This document shows, one piece after another, positions 46,739-57,471 of a stretch of 64,000 nt of DNA; the stretch's first letter is position 1, and each line of letters begins with the position of its first letter. The stretch lies in the NCBI GenBank assembly GCA_030295235.1, contig AP026144.1, forward strand, positions 434,001 to 498,000. The letters are read 5' to 3'. A program made the position numbers and the translations under genes. The notes under the pieces were generated by a model that was given only the letters and a program-made list of their open reading frames with translations, did not search any database and was not told where the DNA came from. This DNA is from Fistulifera solaris (Eukaryota; Bacillariophyta; Bacillariophyceae; Naviculales; Stauroneidaceae).

Positions 46739-49700
46739 ATGCGCTGGACGGCAGTCGTATTACTCGTCACAACAGCATTCGCGGACGAACGCACATTACT
46801 CCGCGAATTGTTCGACAACACCGGCGGTCCCTCGTGGTCCGACAATTACGGCTGGTCCGAGAATCTCAACAATCTGTGCGAATGGACGGGCGTTACGTGT
46901 GCGAGTGAAATGTCTCCCGAATCCGTCGTGGGCATTCCGGCCGACAGCGTGGTGGGCATCGAGTTGCCCCGCAACTTTTTGTCGGGACGCATTCCCAGCA
47001 CCTTCTGGACGTTGCCCTATCTTATCTTTGTCGATGTTTCCTTCAATGCGGGTCTAGAAGTCAATTTAGAAGGTGTCGCGAATGCTAAATTGGAGTGGTT
47101 GAGCTTCGATGAAACAGCGACGCGCAGTGTGGAAGGAATTTCCGGACTCGCGAGTACATTGACGAGTCTGCACATGTCCGGTATTCCCCTCGAAGGGGAA
47201 TTTCCTACCGAAGTCTTGCAATTGACGGCCCTGGAGTATCTCTTCATGTCTTCTGCGGGAATTAGTGGGACTATTCCCGCTGAAATTGCACAATTGTCGC
47301 AGTTGGTGGAATTGGATTTGTCGGAAAACGCCTTGACCGGAGCCATCCCCAACGCGGTGACACTCCTCTTCAATCTCGAACTCTTGTCGCTTCGCAGCAA
47401 TCGTTTGAGTGAAAATTTGAGTTATTTGAATTTTGATGATCTGGCACAACTGAAATTCCTTTACCTCAATGGAAATCAGTTGACGGGTTCGATTCCGTCC
47501 TTCAGCTCGCAACAAAATATCGAAGAGATTCGTTTGAATAAGAATGCATTTTCGGGGGCCATTCCGGAAAGCTTTATGGTTTCGGCGGTCAGCAACGAAA
47601 ATATGACGATCGTGGTGGATTTGTCGGACAACATGCTGGATACTATTCCGGAATCACTCGATAATTTGGAGCATCTCGTTCTCGACCTTCGTCTGGCCGA
47701 CAATCACTTCACGGTTCTACCCACCAATCTTTGTGACAATGTGAACTGGCCGGGTGTCGCTGAATTTCATTGCAGCGGCATTGTTTGCCCGGCTCAAACG
47801 TATGCGCCGCAGGGACGTGCGACGGCCGCCAATGAGTGTACGCCGTGCCAGACCGGCAATTATCTCGGTGCTGTCGTTTGTCTGGTACAAGATGAATACA
47901 GTGTTTTGGAGCAGCTTTTCTTAAATACGGACGGTGAAGCGTCATGGAAAGTCAAGTGGACTCTGACGGACAGGAATTATTGTGCTTGGAAGGGTGTACA
48001 CTGTGACGCTCAAGGTCACGTCACCCGCATTTCTGTTCCCAACAATGGTCTCAAGGGAGCCGTCCCCGAAACGATCTTCAATTTGCCAAACCTCATTGAC
48101 CTGGATTTGAGTCGCAATGATATCACGGTTCCCTTTGACCGCATCGCTGATGCAAAAAGTCTGGCCTCTCTTAACATTGCATTCACGCTCACTGGCGACT
48201 TTGCGCCTCTTACCAGCCCTCAACAAGGAAGGGCCGCTGCAACGTTTCTATGCGGACGGAATTCCGATCAGTGGCACGCTACCCAGCGAAATCTGCGCCA
48301 TTCGCACACTGAAGACGCTTTCGCTTTCGGACTGCAAGTTGATCGGTGAAATTCCTACTGAGATTGGTAATCTAGGTCGACTCGAGGAATTGTATTTACA
48401 AGGAAATGAACTGAGAGGGACTATGCCGTCGCAGATCGGTCAGCTTCAAAATTTGAAGGCTTTTTCAGCGGCCAAGAATCAAATGACTGGCACTCTCCCA
48501 TCGCAGCTGTTACGCATGCCTAATCTGGAAGCATTATCGCTTGCCAGCCAGAAAGGCAAAGGATTTTCGGGTCCCATCCCGTCATTTGAGGCCAGCTCCA
48601 AGTTGACTTCTGTTTTCCTTAACGACAATGCATTCACCGGACAAGTTCCCGAAACGCTCTTGCGAATGGCCGATTTGGATGCTAGCCTTACCGTACAGTT
48701 GTCCAACAACAACATCAATGGAACAGTACCCGGTGCTCTGGCCAAATTCTCAGCCCTCAATTTGTACGTCGAAGGAAACTCGATCACTTATATTGATTCT
48801 CGTCTTTGCGGTCTTGATAACTGGATGAGCGGTTCCGTAGGAAAATACGGATGTGCCGCTATCCTTTGCCCTGCCGCAACTCAGGGTGGGCGCCAGATTT
48901 ATGAAGACGAGCCTTGTGAACCTTGCACTGCTGAAGCTGGATCGTTGCTCGGACAGAAATCCTGTGGAGACGGATCAGAGAGTCCAGCCTTTTCCGGTTC
49001 AGAGCAAGAGATTTTGGAACTCCTGTACAAACAGACTGGTGGTGTAGGATGGCATAACCAGGATCTTTGGCTTAGTGAAGAATCCGTTTGTCAGTGGCAC
49101 GGTGTGGGGTGCAATGCGAATGGGCAGGTCACATCACTTACGCTTGGTGCGAACCAACTGATTGGAAATTTCCCCACCGAAATTTATCAGCTACCCGCTC
49201 TGCAACGGCTGGTTATTTTTTCCAACAAAATCAACTTTAGCTTTGAGGGGATCAAGAATGCTGCGAACTTGAAAGTTCTAGTCCTCGATTCTACAGGACT
49301 TACTTCGCTTCGCGGTGTTGGTAACGCTCCAGCGCTTGAGGTACGCGCTGTCTGCCTTTCTAGGTTGACGCTGTTCAAATATTCGCTCACTTTTGTTTTT
49401 CAGGGTCTCAATGTACGTTTCAACAAATTGACGGGAGAAATTCCCCAAGATCTTTCTCGACTCGAATCTCTTAAGTCATTAGACATCTCCGATAATCAAT
49501 TATCGGAAGGCATTCCTGCTTGGATGGGCTCCATGAAGGCACTGGCATCGTTTAAGGCTTCTAACAACAAATTCTCAGGAGAGTTGTACGATTTTGCTGA
49601 CATGCCTCGTTTGACCTACGTCGACTTATCGAACAACGGCTTAACCGGTACCATCCCCTCAACCATACTTATGAATGCTGACCCAAGCAAGAAGATCTTT

Positions 49701-50057
49701 TTGTCATTGTCAAATAACCGCCTTTCGGGTGAAATCCCGAGTAATTTGGCTGCCCTTCCCAGGTTAGATTTGAACGTAGCCAACAACGAAATTACCAGTA
49801 TTGGAGATGGATTATGCACCATGTCATCCTGGAACGAGATGCAAGTGTCCTATTATGGATGCGATGGCATTGCTTGCCCTATTGGAACATCGAGTGCCGC
49901 AGGCCGTCAAACAGCCGAGGACCGACCATGTTCGCCATGCTCTAAAGCCCAGTTTATGGGCAGCACGGTCTGTGCCACCAGCGACGCATTTAGCTCAAGG
50001 TCCGTAGTAGGGCTGCTCTTTGCAACATTTGTTGGATTGATAGCTCTCATCGCGTAG
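46739..50057 (+). CDS. Secreted triple-module leucine-rich repeat protein (one intron, one frame break)
   Basis: Extracellular LRR protein of the plant-RLK type but without a kinase. A signal peptide (MRWTAVVLLVTTAFA) is followed by three similar modules at about residues 15-390, 390-720 and 720-1060. Each has an N-cap (LLxxLFxxTGG..W...CxWxGVxC) and a run of plant-type LRRs (LxxLxLSxNxLxGxIPxx). Each ends in a Cys-rich cap with a CPAxT...GR...CxxC pattern. The C-terminus is a 17-residue hydrophobic stretch (SVVGLLFATFVGLIALIA) with no cytosolic tail, suggesting a GPI signal or tail anchor. The intron is 49341-49403 (GTACGC...TTTCAG, 63 bp). It has no in-frame stop, so retention would add 21 residues. 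The frame breaks near the G3 run 48231-48233; removing one base gives 1084 aa. Candidate adhesion or recognition protein. Confidence 0.85.
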
Positions 50058-50412
50058 AGTTAAGTAACACATATATATACGGAGTATTTAAGAAATTAAT
50101 TACATCTAAATGATTCTCCTTTTGGCCCTCCTATACTTCTGACTTGCTAGCTACTTTTTTAATAACTAGACGAGAAAAAAAGGGACTTGACCCGTACATT
50201 ACATTCTCGCCAGGTTAAAAATAATAAGAGTTGAAACGTTTCTTGGTTATTCAGTCTGGTAAATGCGTGACTGATTTCGCAAGAATTTTTTCTCGCGCGT
50301 TGCGCATTTTTTGAAACATGTCGACACAAGCAAATGCTTCTCATTCCGTCTTCGCTTATTGCCTTTTTGTTATTCCTCGGCTGTCTCCCTTTCCTCAATA
50401 AATGGTATTCAC
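50058..50412. other. Intergenic region
   Basis: Spacer of 355 bp between plus-strand genes. It has an ATATATATACGGAGTATTT motif near 50070-50090. An out-of-frame ATG at 50318 opens 27 codons ending just before the next gene, which may act as a short upstream ORF. Confidence 0.45.
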
Positions 50413-51579
50413 ATGATGAGTAATAGTGATACTATCTCGAGGCAAATCCCACCGCTGATGCGCACCATCGTGTACGGCAAAACCGTCGGAAGTTACGCGT
50501 TGCGTCACGAAGTAACCGTCCCCAAACCCAAGAATAATCAGATTCTCGTTCGCGTTCATGCGGCCGGATTAAATCCAGTCGATGCAAAGTGCGTGATCGG
50601 TGATAAGCTCCCTCGATGGGACGGACTTCGCAACTTGGTTCATGAACACGCCGTGAAGGGTCATATTCCTGGCTTTGATTTTGCCGGTACCGTCGTCGAT
50701 GCTTCGCAATCGAGCTTTGCGTTAGGAGCCGCTGTTTTTGGGACCATGCCGCCGCTCCAAGGGACACTGGCAGAATACATTGCTGTGCCTCTGGATCAAG
50801 TGTGGGAAATGCCCGTCTCTAGTGCAACTAGTCCGACATCTATTGACTTTGTGAATGCGGCAGCTCTCCCTCTGGTGGGTCTGACTGGTCTGCAATGCTT
50901 GCAACCGCATTTGGAGAATAGACCTTCCGTTCTTGTACTTGGTGCCAGTGGTGGAACAGGTCACGTGATGCTGCAAATTGCTCATTGTTTGGGAGCTCGG
51001 CACGTCACTGCCGTCTGCTCGGCCAAGAACTTTGATTTCTGCAAACAGAACGGAGCCACCGACGTGGTCGATTATCATGAGCCTGGTTTAGTTGAAAAGC
51101 TTCGAGAGGCATCCGGTTGTCCTTATGATTTCGTCATGGATTGTGTCACTTCGGAAGACCCTCGCGATAAGGACAAGGTTCATTACCCAACTTTACTACA
51201 AGAACAAAAGGATTCTTTGCTTTCGCCAAACTATGTATATAGACGACTGGGTGGTGCTACTAGTGATTGGATACGAGCTAGTATGCAGAGAGTTGTCTCC
51301 GGAGGTGCAGGAAGCCCCAAAGGGTCTTTCTTTTGGTGGAAACTGGGTGCTGCAGGTTCCAACGAACAACTCTTCTGGGTGCGATTTCATCAGACTTGTC
51401 ACGAATTAGAACAACTCGCGCAATGGGTAAAACAAGGAAAGCTTAAACCATCCGTACAGGAAGTCTACCCGTTTTCGGAAAAAGGTGTCCAGTCTGCCAT
51501 GGACACTATACTTTCGCGAAGAGTTCGGGGCAAGGTTGTTGTACAAATCTATCCCCAACTTTCGGAGCAAGAAGTTTAG
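50413..51579 (+). CDS. MDR-family quinone oxidoreductase-like enzyme, 388 aa
   Basis: Medium-chain dehydrogenase/reductase, zinc-independent, NADPH:quinone/enoyl-reductase type. The N-terminal GroES-like fold contains ILVRVHAAGLNPVDAK (about residues 48-63) and GFDFAGTVVDA. The Rossmann domain has VLVLGASGGTGHVMLQIAH (about 177-195), the nucleotide-binding GASGGTG. The usual C-terminal GKLKPSVQEVYPFSEKG block and RVRGKVVVQI are present. There is no cluster of structural zinc Cys residues. The ATG at 50413 is taken (a second ATG follows at once). The frame extends upstream without an ATG, so an organelle leader cannot be excluded if translation begins elsewhere. Likely reduces quinones or conjugated carbonyls; the substrate is unknown. 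Confidence 0.85.
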   Translation: MMSNSDTISRQIPPLMRTIVYGKTVGSYALRHEVTVPKPKNNQILVRVHAAGLNPVDAKCVIGDKLPRWDGLRNLVHEHAVKGHIPGFDFAGTVVDASQSSFALGAAVFGTMPPLQGTLAEYIAVPLDQVWEMPVSSATSPTSIDFVNAAALPLVGLTGLQCLQPHLENRPSVLVLGASGGTGHVMLQIAHCLGARHVTAVCSAKNFDFCKQNGATDVVDYHEPGLVEKLREASGCPYDFVMDCVTSEDPRDKDKVHYPTLLQEQKDSLLSPNYVYRRLGGATSDWIRASMQRVVSGGAGSPKGSFFWWKLGAAGSNEQLFWVRFHQTCHELEQLAQWVKQGKLKPSVQEVYPFSEKGVQSAMDTILSRRVRGKVVVQIYPQLSEQEV

Positions 51580-52299
51580 ACGCAAAAGGATCAAAGTGTG
51601 CGAGGCTAGCTAGTTGACTTCTTTTGCTTGCATAACATTCCGCGACCAAAACGTCACGTCTGTTCCCTGTCAAGGAAGCTGCCGACATGTATAGTTTGAA
51701 CGCAAAGGGCATAAAGGGTTTATTTGCAACGCAATGAAGTGACAGCAAGCTTTCCATCCCAAATGTGACCATACGTAGGAACCTTCGTACTCTAAAACAC
51801 GTCATAGCATTCCGTTGATAATTTGCATAGCAGCCATTCCTAATTTTCATTAATACGCGAGCAACTCGTCTAGTTCCCTTTTAAACAGTCAAAGGGTCCA
51901 CGCCTCGTTTGCATTTGCAACGGACGCCTTGATGTCGAAAATCCTTGGGGATGGGTGTCTTCTATGTTTACTATCGATCGTGAATCATCGCAATCATCGC
52001 AAAACGTTCACGACTCACGACCGAAAGTAGTCACGGAAAGATTCTTTACACATAGAAACTATAGTAGTATTTGACATCCAAGGGATCCGCTTCGAGAACG
52101 AGATTGCGTGGAGGATGACGATGATTGATGATGATGCTGATGTGTCAAGAAGACAATGGCAGTCATTCGTCGTATTTTCGACACACCTGCTGCCTACTGA
52201 TACAAACAAATAGAAAGCTTTGTGCCGTGCGAGATAACATCGATTCGTTTTTGTTCAAGCGGGTTGTTGTGCTTAAAGCAAAAGTGAAGACATTTGGCA
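51580..52299. other. Intergenic region, 0.7 kb
   Basis: No gene seen. Simple sequence includes AATCATCGCAATCATCGC near 51984 and a GATGATGA-rich patch at about 52110-52140. Confidence 0.4.
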
Positions 52300-53001
52300 A
52301 TGCCCCCGATGACAAGGAAACAAGGCATGACAATCAGCCCCCTTTTATTATTCCTACTTGGTGTCGGGCTCTTGAACCAATGTGAAGGATGGGTCCCCTC
52401 AACAAAAATCAGAAATAGAGTACAGAGCTCCACGGAACTGTATGGGCACGATCCGAAACGCCGTGCACTAATTCCTATGTTACTATCTTTTCCTGCTACA
52501 ACTTGGGCCAAAGATTTGGGCGAGGAATATCGGCAAGGGACGGCGGCATTGGCAAATATGGACGATGCCGCCCCTGTGCCCCAAGACGCTTATAAAAAGT
52601 TGCCGTCAGGTGTTGTTTACGCGGATCTTCGACCAGGATCGGGAACAGAGATGGCTGAGCAAGGTTCTCGTGTGAATCTTCAATGGGTGCTGCGCCGATC
52701 GAATGGATACTTTGTCGACAGTTCTGAGCGTAATGATGGAGTTCCCTTCATTTTTGAGGTGGGAGATGGTAAGGCGATTCAAGGGATCGACGAAGGTGTG
52801 CAAGGAATGAAAGTTGGTGGAGTCCGTCGTATTTTGATACCTCCAGCGTTAGCCTACGTGGAGGGACTTGAGGATGGCAAACCAGGGCCCCTTCCGGCAG
52901 GCTTCGGTCCACGGCAACAAATGAGACGTGTGATGAATGTACGAAAGGATGTCCCGGGCGAGTATGTGTTCCTTGAAGTGCAACTGACACGCTTGCGTTA
53001 A
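52300..53001 (+). CDS. Plastid (thylakoid lumen) FKBP-type peptidyl-prolyl isomerase, 233 aa
   Basis: FKBP domain at about residues 95-233: SGVVYADLRPGSG, VNLQWVLRRSNGYFVDSS, FIFEVGDGKAIQGIDEGVQGM in blocks, LIPPALAYVEG and FLEVQLTRL. Compared with FKBP12, the key aromatic at position 59 (Trp) is Ile here and position 36 (Phe) is Val, so isomerase activity may be weak. The N-terminus has a signal peptide (ISPLLLFLLGVGLLNQCEGW) and then a second hydrophobic leader preceded by RR (KRRALIPMLLSFPATTWAKD). That is the pattern of a Tat-dependent thylakoid lumen signal. Inferred location: thylakoid lumen, where plant FKBPs assist photosystem assembly. The ATG at 52300 is chosen; the frame is intact. 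Confidence 0.82.
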   Translation: MPPMTRKQGMTISPLLLFLLGVGLLNQCEGWVPSTKIRNRVQSSTELYGHDPKRRALIPMLLSFPATTWAKDLGEEYRQGTAALANMDDAAPVPQDAYKKLPSGVVYADLRPGSGTEMAEQGSRVNLQWVLRRSNGYFVDSSERNDGVPFIFEVGDGKAIQGIDEGVQGMKVGGVRRILIPPALAYVEGLEDGKPGPLPAGFGPRQQMRRVMNVRKDVPGEYVFLEVQLTRLR

Positions 53002-53197
53002 CATAAAAAAGAAGAGAAAGAAGGCAATCGAGTATATTTAGTTTACGCTATAACGTAAACGCTATAACGTAATGAAAAACGAGTTATCCCACGTAACCCA
53101 GCAAAGGTAATTGACGGGAAGTGTTTTTGTAGAGAAGGTTTCTTTCAATTTCACTCGTTGCTCGTCTGATAATTTGAAGAGACTCACCAAAATGCTC

Positions 53198-53662
53198 TTA
53201 CATAGTAGCATCACTGTCACGACGGTGTCGAAGGTCGCGGGTCATCTCAACGCTACGCATTAAAGAACAGAGCTCGCAGTTATGCTCATCGTGCTCTTCA
53301 CGAGGAAGCGATGACGATACGGGTTGTGCGACACGATGTAAACCAACACGGAACGAGAATCCGGTCGCTGTGCGCCCTAACGTTAATATGTGTCGCATCT
53401 CTTGAGTTTCCATCATATTCACAGCAATGAAGTAGGCTTGATGTTGGTTGAACTGATTCTTCGTCTCGACAACCTTGGACTGGGCCGTTCCTTCGGAATT
53501 CCAAGAAATACGCTCGAAACGGGTCTTGCAGAGGGGGCACCGATTTTCGCGAGACGACCACTGCTCAATGCAATCCAAGCAGAACGTGTGACGACAATCA
53601 CTGATACTAGCCCGGGTAGTAGGGGTCGACCAGCAGATGGTGCACAAATCTTCGGCTTCCAT
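53198..53662 (-). CDS. RING-HC zinc finger protein, 154 aa
   Basis: The N-terminal RING finger is of C3HC4 type: LCTICW, then ISDCRHTFCLDCIEQW and RCPLCKTRF (about residues 6-50). It is therefore a candidate E3 ubiquitin ligase. The rest (about residues 60-154) has no recognised domain but contains a CELC pair and a basic C-terminal tail. The ATG at 53662 begins MEAEDLCTIC. The frame is open upstream without an ATG, so a longer form with an upstream exon is possible. The stop is about 200 bp beyond the FKBP stop (convergent). Confidence 0.8.
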   Translation of the reverse strand: MEAEDLCTICWSTPTTRASISDCRHTFCLDCIEQWSSRENRCPLCKTRFERISWNSEGTAQSKVVETKNQFNQHQAYFIAVNMMETQEMRHILTLGRTATGFSFRVGLHRVAQPVSSSLPREEHDEHNCELCSLMRSVEMTRDLRHRRDSDATM

Positions 53663-54188
53663 GTTGGAAGCAAGTTGCAAGCGAGAAAACAAGGGACAGT
53701 CACACGGTGCCGACTGTGTACGTGCGAATCGATCCTTTTCTTGAGCAAATCAGAACAATCCACTGATATTTTATCAACGATGGACGATGACACGTCTCTC
53801 AAAAGTTAGGAAACGATCTCTGAAATGATGATGGAGAGAACAATTTTTGCTTCAGGAAAGAAAAAAGGTGGAATGATGATCCAAACGGCGGGACGTGACA
53901 TGTCGGAATGTAATTGAGCGAAACGGGTGCGACACGACTTCCATATAGTACTATTTCTCTACTATCAAATGACAGATCTACAAACTATGCTCTATGAAAT
54001 CATAAAGTAGACGTGTTTCCGTTTGAAATTTGAGATCACGATCCGCGACCCGAATGCGTGGTTGCGTCGCAGTTTGGTTAACGTGCCGCCACGATGGTCG
54101 GAGCAAAATCTTATTTCGAGCTGCCGATCCGCTATCTACGTGTGCATTGTTTGACTTATCCATTTGTCATTTCTTTTAACTAAGAACA
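53663..54188. promoter_or_regulatory. Divergent promoter region, RING / TOM1-like genes
   Basis: The 526-bp spacer separates divergent starts. The reverse-strand frame of the RING gene remains open to about 53692. No motif was recognised. Confidence 0.4.
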
Positions 54189-55272
54189 ATGGGTGCTGTT
54201 GACGACGCTGTAAAAGGCTCGTCGTTACCGTACGTCGATAGTGACGGCATTACGACGTTTGAAAAAGGGATGGATATTGTGCTCGGGGTGAGTTTTTGCA
54301 ATTGTCTTTTTCTTTCAATTGCTTTGTGAAAGCATTACATCTCATCTTTTGCGCCATATATAAGGTCTGCTTCTTTGCGACAGCTCTCGTGTCTTATATT
54401 CGTCGAAAAGCCAGCTATCAGCAATCAAATTCTCCCTCCGCCGGCGCCGAAACCATGGTAATAACCGCCTTTTACTCTCTGATTTTCTTGGCCAGTTCCT
54501 TACGTGCTATCTGGTTTTTGGTCCCCGAAAGTGTATGGCAGCCTTCGTACACACCATCCGCGGTTTACGCCTGGGATAATGACCATCCTTCTTGGTTGGG
54601 ATCGGCTCTTTCCGAAATTATTATTACCGCCGGAAGCCTGGCTTTGTTTAGTATTTTCATCCTCATTCTCGTTTATTGGGCGGATATTCTCAAAAGTACT
54701 TTCAACCAGGGTCGCAACGAACGTCTCCGAAAACGATCTTTGTTTCACTGGTCACTACGCTGGCGGCATTCATGATTCTGAATGTGTTGGCCTTTTTGGC
54801 CAAGTTTTACACAACGGAGGGGATGATTTTGTTTCACGCCGTACTGCTGGCAGTCGTCAGTCTCGTTTGTGTGTGCGAGATCACCATCTTTAGTCAGAAA
54901 TTTCAAACCGTGATCAAGACACTGGGTTCGATTAATCAGGTGTCAACCGATGTTCAAGTTCGTCGTATCTTATGGATCACTATCACCGGCAACTTGTTTT
55001 TCATTACGCGAGCTCTATTAGAGATTGTTTTCGCTGCCAATTTGCTTTTGTTTTGGAAAGAAAATGGAACAGTGGGAAAGGCATTCTCTCATGAATGGTG
55101 GGATATTTACACGGCACTTAAATACTCTTCGGAAGTCACCATCCTGGCGCTGATGTTGTACATTTTGCAGTCGAGATTTCACGCCGCAGCATCGGCTGTA
55201 TCAAATGCAACGAAGGGAGGCGCTTACGAACGTGTACCCGAAGCCGGAGACACAACGAGATTGGAGGTGTAG
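54189..55272 (+). CDS. THH1/TOM1/TOM3-like seven-transmembrane protein (one intron, one frame break)
   Basis: Multi-pass membrane protein of the THH1/TOM1/TOM3 domain type. Features: TAFYSLIFLASSLRAIWF, the paired helices up to LFSIFILILVYWADI, then FQTVIKTLGSINQVSTDVQ and a C-terminal YTALKYSSEVTILALMLYIL. About seven hydrophobic helices are visible. Exon 1 is 54189-54287. The intron is 54288-54364 (GTGAGT...TAAG, 77 bp), and exon 2 runs to 55272. The frame breaks at the A4 run 54730-54733; one added A restores continuous helices and gives 335 aa. Plant relatives are tonoplast or endomembrane proteins. The cellular role here is unknown. Confidence 0.82.
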
Positions 55273-55418
55273 CTTGGTGAATGACGGGTGGCCTCATCGT
55301 CGTGGTTCGAACACGGTTCTTTCCAGTGTGTGGTTGTGATTAAGATTAAGCAATGAAATAATAGTCGTAGAAAGTGGAACGAAATCTTTGGTGTTGTAAA
55401 AGACTAGCTAGTCGTTAT

Positions 55419-56558
55419 TCATGACTTTTTCGATCGCCGTGATAGAAACAAAATGATCAGAAAGAAGACCGCGCCCAGAATCCCCAAGGATAGAAAGAAT
55501 GTAGCCGAAATCTCACTTGCGGCGACTTCCAGCACACACGTAAATCCGATATCATCATAAGTTTCTACGAACGGGAAACTATCCACAAACACTGTATGCG
55601 TCTCATTGGTGATAAGTAAAGCCAATGTTCGATTTTCACTGGCGCAGGGCGGAATCACTTCATTGCACACAATATCGGAAACCACCTCGGGAAATCCTTT
55701 CTCAAAATGATACTGAATACGTCGACACGGAGTGGATTGGGACACAAAGTCTTGTGGTGATTTCCAATCGACTTGACTGCCATCGTACCAGGCGCCATGC
55801 ACATTGGTGGAGGCGATACAAGGACCAACGGTAAAGGATGTGGCTCTCGCCTGTTGCGGCCGCTGCATACCCCAATCACAACAAGTTTTGGGACACGAAT
55901 AGTCGATCGATGTATACGGAAGCTCGGACCACTCATCCAGCGGCAAATGGCTCGTTCGTTCTTCGAGCAAAGCGGTAGTATTGCAATCGTTATCACAAAT
56001 GATTTGTACATTTGGTTCCAAGAGGAGTCGCTGTTCCGTCCAACAAGCTTGACTGCAATTGTGACAGCGGTGATTGAAACTACACCAGCTCCCATCGTAG
56101 ACACAATCGGCGTGTTGTTGGCATTCATAATCGTACGGACATACATCTCGACAGGTCTCCTCATTCTGTTTCGACAACAGCACATGTTCCGCACAACCCA
56201 TTTGCGATGCACAACTCATACACAATCCCTGGTCGGCAGGTATACCGGATCGTTGTCGCTGACAGTACGATCCTTCGGCGCATTCTTGAGATGATGTACA
56301 AAAACAGTAATCGGGACAAGCACCGTCCAACGGACGTCGATGGGGACAATTTTCGCACGATGTGCATACATTTTGGTTCGTGTCGTGCAGTGCGCAATAG
56401 GCATTCGTGCCGCATTGTTCGTGGGAGGTACATGAACATTGAGCAGGACAACCAGTCTTCAAGACGGAACAAAAGGCACAATGCAGGCATCGCGGTGATG
56501 AAGGATCATCTAGCGAACAGAAATGATCGGGCTCGCACGCGTCTAGTCCGCACGACAT
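55419..56558 (-). CDS. Cys-rich single-pass membrane protein, 379 aa
   Basis: No family recognised. The first two thirds (about residues 1-230) carry dozens of Cys in CxxC / CxxxC / HCxxC spacing with repeated units of about 35-40 residues: CAFCSVLKTGCPAQCSC, SCENCPHRR...PDYCFC, and CHNCSQACW. This looks like an extracellular disulfide-rich ectodomain. A less Cys-rich region (about 230-345) follows. Next come one transmembrane helix (ATFFLSLGILGAVFFLIILFL, about 352-373) and a short basic tail RRSKKS, giving type I topology. No signal peptide is seen after the ATG at 56558, so the true start or a first exon is probably missing upstream. The frame is intact. Confidence 0.7.
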   Translation of the reverse strand: MSCGLDACEPDHFCSLDDPSSPRCLHCAFCSVLKTGCPAQCSCTSHEQCGTNAYCALHDTNQNVCTSCENCPHRRPLDGACPDYCFCTSSQECAEGSYCQRQRSGIPADQGLCMSCASQMGCAEHVLLSKQNEETCRDVCPYDYECQQHADCVYDGSWCSFNHRCHNCSQACWTEQRLLLEPNVQIICDNDCNTTALLEERTSHLPLDEWSELPYTSIDYSCPKTCCDWGMQRPQQARATSFTVGPCIASTNVHGAWYDGSQVDWKSPQDFVSQSTPCRRIQYHFEKGFPEVVSDIVCNEVIPPCASENRTLALLITNETHTVFVDSFPFVETYDDIGFTCVLEVAASEISATFFLSLGILGAVFFLIILFLSRRSKKS

Positions 56559-56898
56559 TTGATGAATAGGAGAATAGGAAGGCGCTTGTTACTTATGATG
56601 ATGATGATGATTCTTCGACTTCAAAATAATAAGCTCGTTCCTTCTTTGACGAAAACAATCTGGCTTTCGCTTGGCTAGGCTACCAGGTATCAACGAAGAA
56701 GTACCGGGTCCCTTTTTGCCTTTCGGTTTTTACCTAACAAACGGTATTCTATGTGACATCCTCACTCAACGGGCAACGACAGTCGAGGTGACCTTAAACG
56801 CCAACCAAACTATTTTGTTACGGTTGTTACCCGGTACGGTATTCTTCTTCCTGACTATTCATTTTGTAGATACTTTGTAGCATGTCAACACAGCTACC
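56559..56898. promoter_or_regulatory. Divergent promoter region, Cys-rich / Cgr1 genes
   Basis: 340-bp spacer between divergent starts. It contains a GAT/ATG triplet run near 56596-56608 and TACCAGGTA (about 56681) and ACCCGGTACGGTA (about 56829) motifs of the family seen elsewhere. A first exon for the Cys-rich gene may hide here. Confidence 0.4.
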
Positions 56899-57311
56899 AT
56901 GTCAGCTCTAGACAAACCAGATATACAAAAAGGAAGAAATGTTTCGGGAAGATCCTGGAAAATTGTCCCGCAGAAGCGAGCGAGTCACATCATTGTCAAA
57001 CCGCGGAGTACCAGTTGGGAAGAGAAACATCTGCAGAAGCAACGATTAAAAGAAATCAAAGAATTGCAACAAGAAATGACCGAACAACGAAAACAAGAAA
57101 TTTTGCTCAAAAAGAACGTCGTCTCGAAAACGAAAAGCGTCGGGCGGAGAATGAATTCAAGGCCATGCAGCGATCGGCACAAGTCTTGAACGTTCACAAG
57201 ATAGGATCCACGCTCAAGGCCATGTCCAAGAAACAGTTGCGACAAATCAAAAAGACACGAATCAACAATAAGACGGGAGTTGTAGAATACGTTTCGGCGT
57301 ATGCGAAATAA
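56899..57311 (+). CDS. Cgr1/CCDC86-like ribosome biogenesis protein (one frame break)
   Basis: Small basic nucleolar protein of the Cgr1 family, which acts in pre-60S rRNA processing. The N-terminal half has GRSWKIVPQKRASHI and a Trp-Glu-Glu start of a long charged helix. The C-terminal half has a family-typical SAQVLNVHKIGSTLKAMSKK in two blocks, then KQLRQIKKTRINNKTG. Most of the protein (about residues 45-110) is a coiled-coil-like Lys/Glu/Arg helix. The frame breaks at the A5 run 57109-57113; one added A joins the two parts exactly in the helix and gives 137 aa. The ATG at 56899 is the first Met. Confidence 0.85.
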
Positions 57312-57471
57312 GAAGTGTGTTGTGGAATGAAGTAAAGAGGGAAACAGGTTCAGTTTGGATTAACGCGAAATATTTGAACTAAGGAATGTTAATCAAGGAA
57401 AAAAAAGAAATCAAGTACTTTTTGTTTTGGTCGCCATCGTGTCTAATTTTTCCAAATGAATTACGGCTTTT

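Noticed and set aside
46384-46908. A 174-residue open frame overlapping the LRR start
   Set aside because: It spans the ACACA repeat and overlaps the LRR coding start in another frame, with no domain or conserved composition.
55295-55325. Possible tRNA T-loop (GGTTCGAAC)
   Set aside because: The flanking bases do not form a T-stem, and no acceptor or anticodon arm is present.
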